NCBI GenBank assembly: GCA_902635845.1
Contig: CACPPK010000006.1
Span: 1 to 50,317 of the forward strand
Length of the DNA: 50,317 bases
Direction of reading: 5' to 3'
Origin: an uncultured Pelagibacteraceae bacterium
GTDB lineage: Bacteria > Pseudomonadota > Alphaproteobacteria > Pelagibacterales > Pelagibacteraceae
Shown: positions 42,089-50,317 of the stretch, piece by piece
Layout: every line of letters starts with the position of its first letter
Position numbering within the stretch: position 1 is the stretch's first letter
The notes under the pieces: generated by a model
What the model was told of the DNA's origin: nothing
What the model saw: the letters and a program-made list of their open reading frames with translations, nothing else
Databases searched by the model: none
Position numbers and translations under genes: made by a program

Positions 42089-43213
42089 ATGATTAAAGAA
42101 AAAAAATCATTGAAGGTTTCAAGATCACCTTCAAGACGTAAGTTCTTTAAAACTGCAGCTGCAACTGGTGTTGCTGCTGTTGCTTTATCTGCTCCAGCAG
42201 TTGCCAAAGAAAGAGTCGAAGCTTCTATGGTAGCTACTTGGCCTAGAGATTTTCCAGGCCTAGGAACTGGTGCACAAAGACTTGCTCAAAGATTAAGCGA
42301 TATGAGTGACGGAAGAATTCAAGTTACTTATTATGCTGCTAACGAAAGAGTAAAAGCATTTGACTCATTTGACGAAGTTGCATCAGGTAACTCTCAAATG
42401 TATCACGGTGCTGATTACTACTGGGTAAAAAAACACCCTGCATTTGGATATTTTACTGCCGTTCCATTTGGCTTCACATATGCTGAAATGAATGCGTGGT
42501 TAAAATTTGCTGGTGGACAAGAGTTGTGGGACGAATTAACAGATGATTTCGGAACACAAAGTTTTGCTGCTGGTAACACTGGAGTGCAAATGGGTGGTTG
42601 GTTTAACAAAAAAATTAGATCAGCTAATGACTTTAAAGGTTTAAAAATGCGTATGCCTGGTTTAGGTGGACAAGTTCTTGGAAAACTTGGTGGTTCTCCA
42701 ATTTCACTTCCTGGTGGACAAATTTATGAAAACCTTGTGTCTGGAGCAATTGATGCAACTGAATGGGTAGGACCTTGGAATGATGAAGCTATGAAGTTCC
42801 AGGAAGCTGCTAAGTATTATTACTATCCAGGAATGCATGAACCAGGATCTACACTAGCTTGTGGAGTGAACAAATCTTGGTTTACTAGTTTGTCAAAATC
42901 GGATCAGTTAATTATTAAAACTGCATGTGATTGGGCTGACACAACTACAATGGCTGAATACAATGCTAAAAACGGAGCTGCCTTAGCACGATTAGTTAAC
43001 GAAAGTGGAGTTAAACTAGAAAAGTTTAATGATAAAGTTTACGATGCTTTCGCTAAAGGTGCTGCCGAAGTTTTCGATGAAGTTCAACAACATAGTGCTC
43101 TTGCTAAAAAAGTACATGCTGCCTTTGTTAAAGGTCGTAAGGAAATTGGTGCTTGGACTAACTTGTCTGACGGGCCATATGTTGCTCAAAGAAATAGAGC
43201 ATTAGGAGTATAA
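42089..43213 (+). CDS. TRAP transporter binding protein, TakP-like 2-oxoacid type (operon 2)
   Basis: A 374-residue periplasmic binding protein. The signal region repeats that of the first DctP (22 of the first 28 residues identical), including SRRKFFK. The mature part is close to TakP, the 2-oxoacid binding protein of Rhodobacter: GNTGVQMGGWFNKKI, GLKMRMPGLGGQVL, LPGGQIYENLVSGAIDATEW followed by VGPWNDEA, and YYYYPGMHEPGSTL. Gln, Arg, Glu and Trp, which in TakP hold the carboxylate and Na+, are all present, so pyruvate-like 2-oxoacids or branched oxoacids are likely ligands. Confidence 0.92.
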   Translation: MIKEKKSLKVSRSPSRRKFFKTAAATGVAAVALSAPAVAKERVEASMVATWPRDFPGLGTGAQRLAQRLSDMSDGRIQVTYYAANERVKAFDSFDEVASGNSQMYHGADYYWVKKHPAFGYFTAVPFGFTYAEMNAWLKFAGGQELWDELTDDFGTQSFAAGNTGVQMGGWFNKKIRSANDFKGLKMRMPGLGGQVLGKLGGSPISLPGGQIYENLVSGAIDATEWVGPWNDEAMKFQEAAKYYYYPGMHEPGSTLACGVNKSWFTSLSKSDQLIIKTACDWADTTTMAEYNAKNGAALARLVNESGVKLEKFNDKVYDAFAKGAAEVFDEVQQHSALAKKVHAAFVKGRKEIGAWTNLSDGPYVAQRNRALGV

Positions 43214-43232
43214 TTTAATTCTAATTAATATT

Positions 43233-43260
43233 AGAGGGCCCTTAAATGGGCCCTCTTTTT
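43233..43260 (+). terminator. Strong intrinsic terminator between dctP and dctQ (operon 2)
   Basis: AGAGGGCCC (43233-43241) pairs with GGGCCCTCT (43248-43256), nine perfect base pairs around TTAAAT, followed by TTTTATAT. It lies 19 bases after dctP, the same position as in operon 1, and the arms differ in sequence from that one. Confidence 0.85.
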
Positions 43261-43284
43261 ATATATCACTAAAAGATTTTAAAT

Positions 43285-44268
43285 ATGGTTGAGAAAAATA
43301 ACTTATCTATTTTAATAAGGATATTTAGTTATTCTATCTTAGCTTTAACTCTAGTTTTTTTAATAAATAATGTTTTAACAGTTTGGTTTGAATGGCCAGG
43401 AGTTAAAAAGCTTTTTGCTCATTATGAATTATTTGGATTTAAAAAATTAAATAAGCCTTTAGAGGGGCTTGCAATAAACTTATCATATACTCAATTACTA
43501 TTTTATTTTGCTTCTTTTATAGGAGTAATATTTTTTGTTTTGAAGTCTATAAAACAAACATTACAAACAGATTCTGAGATCTTAACAAAAATTACAGCCT
43601 ACGTTGTAAGATCCTCTTTCTGGGCAGTATTAATTGTTGGAGTAGCAGATTTTTTAATCTCATTCATGGTTGTAGAAAAATTAGTTGAGCCAATTTTTGG
43701 AGAGCAAGTTAAAATTAATTTAGTAAAACCTGCTTTTAGAATTACATATATTCACTTTCCTTTAATATTAGCCTCTTTTGTAATTGGTTATTTCACTAGA
43801 TCCGTAGGGTTTATATGGTTAGCAGTTTTAGTTGTTGGAAGTGAATTTTTGATAGTTCTTTCAAGATTTATATTTCAGTATGAACAAGCATTTCAGGGTG
43901 ATCTTGTTCGTTTTTGGTATGCTGCACTTTATTTATTTGCAAGCGCATATGCGTTAATTCACGAGGGCCATGTTAGAGTTGATGTTCTTTATACTGGTTT
44001 TAGTGAACGTAAAAAAGCATGGACTAATGCAATTGGTTCATTAATTCTGGGAATTCCTTTATGTTTGATTGTAATATTTTTAGGTATGGGTGGTAAAGCT
44101 AGTATCATTAATGGCCCTGTAATTTCATTTGAAATCACTCAACAAGGTTCAAATGGATTATATTTGCTTTACTTGATGGCAGTTTATTTAGCAGTATTTG
44201 CTGTAAGCATGTTAACTCAATTTACCAGCTACTTTATGAGTAGTAGTCACAAACTTTTAAAGAATTAA
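43285..44268 (+). CDS. TRAP small permease DctQ with a long N-terminal membrane extension (operon 2)
   Basis: At 327 residues this is well above the usual 160-200 for DctQ. The DctQ core begins near residue 175 (IWLAVLVVGSEFLIVLSRF, LYLFASAYALIHEGHVRVDV, then two more spans). The first 170 residues hold about four extra membrane segments (near 11-34, 68-88, 105-130 and 153-170). I cannot assign the extension to a family. It is three bases before the equally enlarged large permease, so the two additions may interact. Confidence 0.85.
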   Translation: MVEKNNLSILIRIFSYSILALTLVFLINNVLTVWFEWPGVKKLFAHYELFGFKKLNKPLEGLAINLSYTQLLFYFASFIGVIFFVLKSIKQTLQTDSEILTKITAYVVRSSFWAVLIVGVADFLISFMVVEKLVEPIFGEQVKINLVKPAFRITYIHFPLILASFVIGYFTRSVGFIWLAVLVVGSEFLIVLSRFIFQYEQAFQGDLVRFWYAALYLFASAYALIHEGHVRVDVLYTGFSERKKAWTNAIGSLILGIPLCLIVIFLGMGGKASIINGPVISFEITQQGSNGLYLLYLMAVYLAVFAVSMLTQFTSYFMSSSHKLLKN

Positions 44269-44271
44269 AAA

Positions 44272-46923
44272 ATGGAACACTTATTTTTAGCTTTACTTGT
44301 AATTATAATGATTGGTGCTTTAGCTTCTGGTTTTCCTGTAGCTTTTGCTCTACCTGGATCTGCAATAATTTCAATTGGGCTTGCGGCTTTTTTTGGTTAT
44401 TTGTTTGCAGGGGATAGCAGTGCTTATTTTGCTGTTGATGGCCCTAAAGAATGGTTAACCGCCGGTATTACAAATTTTAGGAGTAACTACTGGGATGTAG
44501 AAACTGATACTTTAATTGCAATTCCTTTATTTATTTTCATGGGGATCATGTTGCAAAAATCAAAAATTGCGGAAGATCTTTTAGTTACAATGGGGCAGTT
44601 ATTTGGACCCATCCCTGGAGGTCTAGGAATATCAGTAATTTTTGTTGGAGCATTACTTGCAGCTACCACAGGTATTGTTGGTGCAACAGTAATAGCAATG
44701 GGACTAATATCACTACCCACAATGCTTAATAATAAATATGATAAAAGTCTAGCAAGTGGAATCGTTTGTTCTTCAGGAACTCTTGGACAAATTATACCTC
44801 CTTCAATTGTATTAATTATTATTGCCGATCAATTGGCAAGTGCAGCTGATGTTGCAAATACTATGCGTCAGACTGATTATAAAATTTTAACTGGTGAATT
44901 TAATATGCCAGGAGAATTTAGAGTTGGTTCTACTTCTGCAGGAGATATGTTTTTGGGAGCACTATTGCCTGGTTTAGTATTGGTTGGTTTGTATATGCTA
45001 TATGTATTTGTGTATGCAAGATTAAATCCTAAGGCAGCTCCTCCTGTTCCATTTAAAGGAAATTTTGACTCAAAATTTTGGATTAAGGTTTTAATAGTAA
45101 TTATTCCTCCCCTTGCTTTAATTTTCGCGGTTTTAGGATCTATACTTTTAGGTATTGCAACCGTTAATCAAGCTGGATCAATTGGAGCAATAGGTGCAAC
45201 CATGATGGCTGGTTATCGTTTACATAAAGGAAAAAAAGATGCTTACTATCCAATTATAATTGCAATTTTATCTGTCATTCCAATTTATATTTTATCTAAG
45301 AATTATAATTTAAATATTAAGGCTGTAGAAACTAGAGATCTTACAGCAATTTTTATCACAGGATTTTTTACTATTACTTTTTTAATTGGAATTGTTTGGA
45401 GTTTTTGGAGAGCATACAAAATTGAGAATGTTTTAAGAGAGGTTGTTACAGAAACATGTGTAACGACTTCAATGGTCTTTATAATTTTATTAGGAGCTGC
45501 AATGTTAACCTCTGGATTTAGAGCGTTTGGAGGTGAAGAGCTAGTAAGAGATTTTCTTCAAGATTTGCCAGGGGGATTTTGGACACAGTTTATTGTTGTA
45601 ATGGCAGTGATTTTTTTACTAGGTTTCTTTCTTGATTTTATAGAAATAGCCGTTGTTGTTGTTCCTATCATTGCTCCGATATTATTAGCTGAACCAGGAG
45701 CTAATGTAAGTGCAATTTGGCTTGGTGTAATGATTGGGGTAAATTTACAAACCTCATTTTTAACACCACCATTTGGTTTTGCATTATTTTACTTAAAAGG
45801 TGTAGCTTCAAAACTTGTTACTACTTTAAATATCTGGAAAGGTGTTGTTCCATTCATTATTTTACAATTAATAGGTCTTGGAATTGTTGGTTTCTATCCA
45901 TCATTAGTAAACTATCTACCAGCAAGAACATATTTAACGTCAAACGTTGCTCCACCACCGATGAATCCAAAGTTACAATATTGCTTACAAGAGTACAAAT
46001 TTGCGATTTACAACACTGAAGAACAAAGAATTACTAATGCAATAAAAGACATGCAGAAATTAACTCCTGCAAATCTTCCAATGGATAAATTAGATATTTT
46101 TGAAGAGCATTTTGATAATGCACTTGGGACTTTTGCTATTGTTAAAAAACTTCAAAAAACAGAGGAAGAATATGAATTATTCACAAAAGATTATAGGGAC
46201 TTGCATTTCAATGTAAGAAAAATTGAGAAAAAAATTAGAAAAATAGACCAGAAAATTAAAAAAATAAAAGCTGAAATTAGAAATTTAGATGATGATAACT
46301 TATCAAATAAAAATAAATTAGAATTAAAGATCGAGAATTATGAGCTAGAAATTAAAGAACTTCAAGATAAAGTTCCTGAAAGTTGGAAAGCTAAAAATGG
46401 AGAGTTTGAAATACTACACAAAGCAAAAAACACAAGAACAAAAAGGTATAGAAAAAATGTTGATGAAGCTTATGAAACTCTGGATCAAATAGTAATGTTT
46501 ATAAATGATAATGAAAAATTAAAAGAACTTTCATCAGAAATAAAAGAATTAAAATATAATATTGATAATAAAAATTACGAAAACTCAATATCAGTAATTG
46601 ATAATCTTTTTGAAAAACTAGGAGAAATTTCTGGAACCGAAGAATTTGCAAATAAATTAGATGACCTAATATCTGTTATAGATAATGATGAGGTAGATGA
46701 GCAAAAATTAACTGAAGTAAGTTCAGAAACTTTCAATCTTTTCAATTTAGAAGTTTCATGGAGAGATGATGCTAATAAGAATTTGATGCCTGAATTAATT
46801 AAATATAATGATGTTATCAAACATAATATTGGTCTAAGACTTCAAAACAGATTAACTAAAGAACAAGCTAAATTTGTTGCAAGGTGTAATTCAGTTCATA
46901 GAGATATATCTTTAAACTTTTAA
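44272..46923 (+). CDS. TRAP large permease DctM fused to a C-terminal coiled-coil region (operon 2)
   Basis: An 883-residue protein. Residues 1 to about 550 are the DctM permease (FPVAFALPGSAIISIGLAAF, IPLFIFMGIMLQKSKIAEDL, TTGIVGATVIAMGLISLPTM, LGQIIPPSIVLIII, LGVMIGVNLQTSFLTPPFG) with two insertions: a polar loop near residues 190-225 and an extra helix pair near 325-385. Residues 555-883 are soluble: a Pro-rich linker (NVAPPPMNPKL), then Glu/Lys-rich heptad-like sequence (about 630-706, e.g. NVRKIEKKIRKIDQKIKKIK) and more helices to the end. The tail is continuous with the permease in one reading frame, with no stop or alternative start evident. Ordinary DctM ends near the permease. Confidence 0.9.
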   Translation: MEHLFLALLVIIMIGALASGFPVAFALPGSAIISIGLAAFFGYLFAGDSSAYFAVDGPKEWLTAGITNFRSNYWDVETDTLIAIPLFIFMGIMLQKSKIAEDLLVTMGQLFGPIPGGLGISVIFVGALLAATTGIVGATVIAMGLISLPTMLNNKYDKSLASGIVCSSGTLGQIIPPSIVLIIIADQLASAADVANTMRQTDYKILTGEFNMPGEFRVGSTSAGDMFLGALLPGLVLVGLYMLYVFVYARLNPKAAPPVPFKGNFDSKFWIKVLIVIIPPLALIFAVLGSILLGIATVNQAGSIGAIGATMMAGYRLHKGKKDAYYPIIIAILSVIPIYILSKNYNLNIKAVETRDLTAIFITGFFTITFLIGIVWSFWRAYKIENVLREVVTETCVTTSMVFIILLGAAMLTSGFRAFGGEELVRDFLQDLPGGFWTQFIVVMAVIFLLGFFLDFIEIAVVVVPIIAPILLAEPGANVSAIWLGVMIGVNLQTSFLTPPFGFALFYLKGVASKLVTTLNIWKGVVPFIILQLIGLGIVGFYPSLVNYLPARTYLTSNVAPPPMNPKLQYCLQEYKFAIYNTEEQRITNAIKDMQKLTPANLPMDKLDIFEEHFDNALGTFAIVKKLQKTEEEYELFTKDYRDLHFNVRKIEKKIRKIDQKIKKIKAEIRNLDDDNLSNKNKLELKIENYELEIKELQDKVPESWKAKNGEFEILHKAKNTRTKRYRKNVDEAYETLDQIVMFINDNEKLKELSSEIKELKYNIDNKNYENSISVIDNLFEKLGEISGTEEFANKLDDLISVIDNDEVDEQKLTEVSSETFNLFNLEVSWRDDANKNLMPELIKYNDVIKHNIGLRLQNRLTKEQAKFVARCNSVHRDISLNF

Positions 46924-46926
46924 TTA

Positions 46927-48165
46927 ATGGAAAATTATATTTTACCAAAAAAACAGGCTATTGTTGTTTTTTTTGTATTTGCATTTGGTTATTTTTTATC
47001 ATGTTTGTTGCGTGCAATTACTGCAACTCTTTCCCCCGTATTAACCTCAGAATTTAATTTGTTAGCAGCCGATTTAGGATTGTTAGCTGGGGGTTATTTC
47101 TTGGGTTTTGCTTGTATGCAAATACCTCTTGGATATTTGTTAGATAAATATGGACCAAAAAAAATTGTCTCTTCTTTTTTATTAATTGCATTAGTTGGAA
47201 CAGGATCATTTGCTTTAGCTGAAAATTTTTCTGGATTGTTAGTTTCGCGAATTCTAATCGGCATAGGTGTTAGTGCTTGTTTAATGGCTCCACTAACTGG
47301 TTACAGAATATGGTACGCAGAAAATCAACAACAAAGAGCAAACTCATGGATGCTAATGATTGCATCATTAGGTTTTTTGTCATCTACATTGCCTGTGCAA
47401 CTTTTATTGCCTAGTCTCGGATGGAGATGGATATTTGGCGGCATCGCTATCTTAATTTTAATTAGTATTTTTTTAATGTTAGTTTTTATTCCAAAATGGA
47501 ATTTAACTAAAAATAAAGAGTCAGAAGAGCCAAGCAATACTGGAACTTTATCTGAAGTTTGGAAAAATAGATTTTTTATAAGTGTAATTCCAATGGGTTT
47601 ATTTAATTATGGGGGCTTAATGGCTATACAAACTTTATGGGCAGGACCATGGATGACTAGAGTTGCTGGTTATACACCACTTCAGAGCGCGACAGGATTA
47701 TTTTGGATTAATGTAACCATGTTGGTGTCCTTTTTTTTGTGGGGTTATTTTTTACCAAAAATTTTAGGTATAGGTTTTACTGCAAAAAAAATACTTAAAT
47801 TAGGTTTACCAATTAGTTTTTCTGTAATGTTAGTGATAATTATATTAGGTCCAAAAGCAGGGGCTTTTTACATAACTTTATTTATTTTAAGTTCAATTTT
47901 TTTATCAGTTACACAGCCAGCTGTGGGCCTTTCTTTTTCAGGTTATTCTGCTGGTAAAGCACTAACTTCATTCAATTTATTAATATTTGCAGGAACATTC
48001 ATAATGCAATGGCTAATGGGCTTAGTGATAGATATTGTTAAAGGGATGGGTCACACAGAAATATTTGCTTTTAAATCAGCTTTTTCAGTTTTCTTAATCT
48101 TAAGTATAATTTCTTATATATTTTTTTTAATATTAAATAGAAAAAAATATGAAAATAAAACGTAG
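46927..48165 (+). CDS. Major facilitator superfamily transporter
   Basis: A 412-residue, 12-span carrier. The MFS loop 2-3 motif appears as GYLLDKYGPKKIV, with FALAENFSGLLVSRILIGIG and its repeat. The second half is continuous (IPMGLFNYGGLMAIQTLWAGP). Substrate unknown; the layout is closest to the anion/organic-acid:proton group, by general resemblance only. It begins three bases after the TRAP large permease, so it may be part of operon 2, and it overlaps the next gene by 17 bases. Confidence 0.88.
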   Translation: MENYILPKKQAIVVFFVFAFGYFLSCLLRAITATLSPVLTSEFNLLAADLGLLAGGYFLGFACMQIPLGYLLDKYGPKKIVSSFLLIALVGTGSFALAENFSGLLVSRILIGIGVSACLMAPLTGYRIWYAENQQQRANSWMLMIASLGFLSSTLPVQLLLPSLGWRWIFGGIAILILISIFLMLVFIPKWNLTKNKESEEPSNTGTLSEVWKNRFFISVIPMGLFNYGGLMAIQTLWAGPWMTRVAGYTPLQSATGLFWINVTMLVSFFLWGYFLPKILGIGFTAKKILKLGLPISFSVMLVIIILGPKAGAFYITLFILSSIFLSVTQPAVGLSFSGYSAGKALTSFNLLIFAGTFIMQWLMGLVIDIVKGMGHTEIFAFKSAFSVFLILSIISYIFFLILNRKKYENKT

Positions 48166-48967
48166 GAATTTTTTTTTGGAATTATTTATTGGTATTGTTG
48201 CTATTTACTTAATTGTTTTAATTTTCTTATTCTTTTTTCAAAGAAATTTAATGTATCATCCTGATGAGAATAATTATTCTGGAGATAATTTAGAAGTTAA
48301 CATTGAAAAAGTGAATATTAAAACAACAGATAATATTAATCTTTTAGGCTGGTTTCATAATAAAAATTTAAAAAGTTATAAAACAATAGTTTATTTTCAT
48401 GGAAATGCAGGGACACTTGAAAACAGAATCCATAAGTTAAATCATTTTAAAGACATGGATGTTAATTTTTTAATTATTGCATGGAGAGGGTTTAGCGGCA
48501 ATAAAGGAAAACCAAGTGAGGAGGGTCTTTATACAGATGGTGCTAGTGCAATAAAATGGCTTAAAGAAAAAGGTCTAAAAGAAGAAGATATAATTATTTA
48601 TGGAGAGTCATTAGGAACTGGCATTGCTACTGAAATTACTCAGAATAAAAATTTTGCAGGATTAATCTTAGAAACGCCCTTTACATCAATGATAGAGGCA
48701 GCGAAAAATTTTTATCCATATATTCCAGTAGGTTTAATTTTAAAAGATAAGTATGAAAATAATGAAAAAATTAAAAATATTAATATTCCAGTATTAGTAA
48801 TGCATGGTGAGGCTGACCAAATAGTTCCATTTTGGATGGGTAAAAAAATTTTTAATTTAGCAAGTGAACCTAAATATTCATATTTTACAAAATATGACGA
48901 TCATATGATGGAATATGATGATAAACTTGTATTAGCTCTTAAATCTTTTGTTGATAGTTTAAATTAA
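48149..48967 (+). CDS. Membrane-anchored alpha/beta hydrolase (ABHD13/YfhR-like)
   Basis: A 272-residue serine hydrolase with an N-terminal membrane anchor (ELFIGIVAIYLIVLIFLFFF). Catalytic parts: the oxyanion HGNAGTLENR, nucleophile Ser in IIYGESLGTGIA, Asp in HGEADQIVP and His in YDDHMMEYD. This is the family of bem46/ABHD13/YfhR, whose substrates are not established. The fold faces one side of the membrane. It starts inside the MFS gene (17-base overlap). Confidence 0.87.
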   Translation: MKIKRRNFFLELFIGIVAIYLIVLIFLFFFQRNLMYHPDENNYSGDNLEVNIEKVNIKTTDNINLLGWFHNKNLKSYKTIVYFHGNAGTLENRIHKLNHFKDMDVNFLIIAWRGFSGNKGKPSEEGLYTDGASAIKWLKEKGLKEEDIIIYGESLGTGIATEITQNKNFAGLILETPFTSMIEAAKNFYPYIPVGLILKDKYENNEKIKNINIPVLVMHGEADQIVPFWMGKKIFNLASEPKYSYFTKYDDHMMEYDDKLVLALKSFVDSLN

Positions 48968-49015
48968 GCCATAATCTAAACAAAGATAATTCAAATTTTT
49001 TTTTTAAGTTAATTT

Positions 49016-49579
49016 ATGAAAAATTTTTTCTTATTTTTTATTGTTCTTTTTTCTTTAAATAATTTATCAAATGCCAAAGAGAATTTAGCATCTGTAGACA
49101 GCCTTTTTCATATTGATCAAATGAATTCGCACGATGAAAATTTTGCATTATATTTTAAAACTCGTGAAAAAGCTGTCTTAGCTCGAGGAGAAAATTCAAA
49201 TTATATTAATGATTTTCCAAAAGATCTTTATATTTATAACTACAAAACGAAAGAGTCTTTGCCATTAATTTCTTATGAATGGTTTCCCAAAACAGCAAAA
49301 TATTTTTTGCAAGAGTATGATTTCCCAGTTTTTCCAGATGATTTTGCATACTATCTTTTAAAAGATAACAAAACTCTGGTAATGATTAGTGCTGTAAAAA
49401 GTCTAAAAGCTAATTTCAAATTTGATATTGTTGAAAAAAAGTTAGAGCTTTATCCTATTAATGGAAAATTTGATTTTATTATTTCTTCGATAGCTAAAAA
49501 TTGTGGACATTATGAATTTAAAGAACACTACAAATGCAGTTTTTATAAACCTTTAATTTCCAGTACCTTAATTAATTAA
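49016..49579 (+). CDS. Secreted protein of unknown function
   Basis: A 187-residue protein with a signal peptide (FFLFFIVLFSLNNLSNA, cleavage near residue 20), then a mixed alpha/beta mature part rich in Tyr and Phe (YLQEYDFPVFPDDFAYYLL). Two Cys near the end (NCGHYEFKEHYKCSF) could make a disulfide. No family recognised. It converges with ftsY, overlapping by eight bases. Confidence 0.65.
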   Translation: MKNFFLFFIVLFSLNNLSNAKENLASVDSLFHIDQMNSHDENFALYFKTREKAVLARGENSNYINDFPKDLYIYNYKTKESLPLISYEWFPKTAKYFLQEYDFPVFPDDFAYYLLKDNKTLVMISAVKSLKANFKFDIVEKKLELYPINGKFDFIISSIAKNCGHYEFKEHYKCSFYKPLISSTLIN

Positions 49580-50317
49580 TTTGAGTAAATGCCTCTGCGA
49601 ATTTTTCGGCCTCAAAAATTTGTAAATCATCTTCTTTTTCACCTAATCCAAGTGCAATAATTGGTAGTTTATATTTTTTAGCAACAGCTAAAAGAATACC
49701 TCCTTTTGCTGTGCCATCTAATTTTGTCATAATAAGACCAGTTATTGGAATAATTTTATTAAATTCTTCAACTTGATTAATTACATTTTGGCCAGAAGTT
49801 GCATCCAACACTAAAATAACATCATGTGGAGCATTAGGATCAATTTTTTTAGTAACATTTGCAATTTTTTTATATTCTTCCATCAAATTTTTTTTATTTT
49901 GTAGTCTTCCAGCTGTATCAATTAAAACTTGGTTAAAATTATTGTTTAATGCTTCTTCAATAGCCTTGTAAGCAACTGATGCGGGATCAGAACCTTGAGA
50001 TGATTTTGTAATTTGAACATCAACTTTGTTTGCCCAATTTTCTAGTTGATCTATAGCTGCTGCTCTAAAAGTATCTGATGCAGCTAGCATTACTTTGTTT
50101 CCATTACCCTTTAATATTTTGCTTATTTTTCCAATAGTAGTTGTCTTTCCAACACCATTGACACCTGAAATTAATGTTGCATTTAATTTTTCTTTTTTTT
50201 TGAAGAATTCAATATTTTCTAAAGGTTTCATAATTGAAATAATATAATTTTTTAAAATATTATTTATTTCGTCGGTTAAATCTTTATTGGGATCAATTTT
50301 TGTTTGAGAAATTATTT
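49572..50317 (-). CDS. ftsY: Signal recognition particle receptor FtsY (5' end cut by window edge)
   Basis: SRP-dependent GTPase that receives ribosome-SRP complexes at the membrane. The G domain is clear: P-loop GVNGVGKTTTIGK, DTFRAAAIDQLE, the Walker B region VLIDTAGRLQNK, TKLDGTAKGG and the C-terminal ALGLGEKEDDLQIF. An ATG at 50231 exists, but the frame stays open upstream to the window edge, with N-domain-like sequence (DPNKDLTDEINNIL), so the gene is truncated and starts outside. Confidence 0.95.
   Translation of the reverse strand, partial: IISQTKIDPNKDLTDEINNILKNYIISIMKPLENIEFFKKKEKLNATLISGVNGVGKTTTIGKISKILKGNGNKVMLAASDTFRAAAIDQLENWANKVDVQITKSSQGSDPASVAYKAIEEALNNNFNQVLIDTAGRLQNKKNLMEEYKKIANVTKKIDPNAPHDVILVLDATSGQNVINQVEEFNKIIPITGLIMTKLDGTAKGGILLAVAKKYKLPIIALGLGEKEDDLQIFEAEKFAEAFTQIN

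Noticed and set aside
1..50317. CRISPR array, prophage, transposon, toxin-antitoxin or restriction system
   Set aside because: No direct repeat array, integrase, transposase, nuclease-methylase pair or toxin-antitoxin pair is visible; the lone methyltransferase at 16291-17016 resembles small-molecule enzymes and has no restriction partner.

Overview
The window is a dense, AT-rich bacterial chromosome segment (roughly 30% GC by eye). Most intergenic gaps are only a few bases, start and stop codons often overlap, and Lys/Asn/Ile codons dominate. Gene content and order point to a streamlined marine alphaproteobacterium of the SAR11 clade (Candidatus Pelagibacter-like): glycolate oxidase subunits, two TRAP transporters, DUF2794, an IalB-like protein, HspQ, YciB and a compact cytochrome c maturation cluster. 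I see no rRNA, tRNA, insertion sequence, prophage or CRISPR array. No gene-free stretch exceeds 300 bases; the longest is 23993-24171.

Layout. 1-3925: a truncated gene of unknown function, then leftward acs, an EVE-domain gene and tsaD. 3980-7827: rightward hemC-hemD-mscS-yggT-folD. 7866-10946: two small membrane proteins, a haloacetate-dehalogenase-like hydrolase, a TauD-type dioxygenase and an AEC transporter. 10941-13705: leftward MBL hydrolase, PQQ-type sugar dehydrogenase and an atypical SDR. 13733-16294: a photolyase-related flavoprotein, a 42-residue DUF2256 protein, a glutamine amidotransferase and a small membrane protein. 16291-21852: leftward methyltransferase, second photolyase-type FAD protein, PsiE-like and membrane proteins, argG, an IalB-like protein and an aldo/keto reductase. 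21932-23992: BI-1, DUF2794, yciB, hspQ. 24172-28283: ccmC-D-E-F-G-H. 28295-28807: PagL-like protein. 28820-37136: 2-hydroxyacid/glyoxylate metabolism (FMN oxidase, aminotransferase, glcDEF, two reductases). 37268-46923: two complete TRAP operons separated by an amidase and a mini-membrane protein. 46927-50317: MFS transporter, hydrolase, unknown secreted protein and ftsY cut by the window edge.

How the parts fit. The 29-37 kb block probably oxidises glycolate and other 2-hydroxyacids to 2-oxoacids (lldD-like oxidase, GlcDEF), aminates glyoxylate (aminotransferase) or reduces it back (hydroxyacid dehydrogenase). The two TRAP systems that follow probably import small organic acids; the second has a TakP-like, 2-oxoacid-type binding protein. 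Both TRAP operons share a leader and signal-peptide module and have a strong hairpin terminator between dctP and dctQ, which suits overproduction of the binding protein.

I found no clear new defence or mobile system. The most unusual items are: (1) a TRAP large permease with a roughly 330-residue coiled-coil tail, paired with an enlarged small permease; (2) the duplicated dctP 5' module and intra-operon terminators; (3) a 16-bp G-U-containing RNA helix in the gap before ccmC; (4) an acetyl-CoA synthetase with a histone-H1-like basic tail; (5) a light-related cluster with an SDR lacking its catalytic Tyr, a photolyase homologue short of Fe-S cysteines and a domain-swapped FAD protein; and (6) a PagL homologue with its catalytic Glu replaced.
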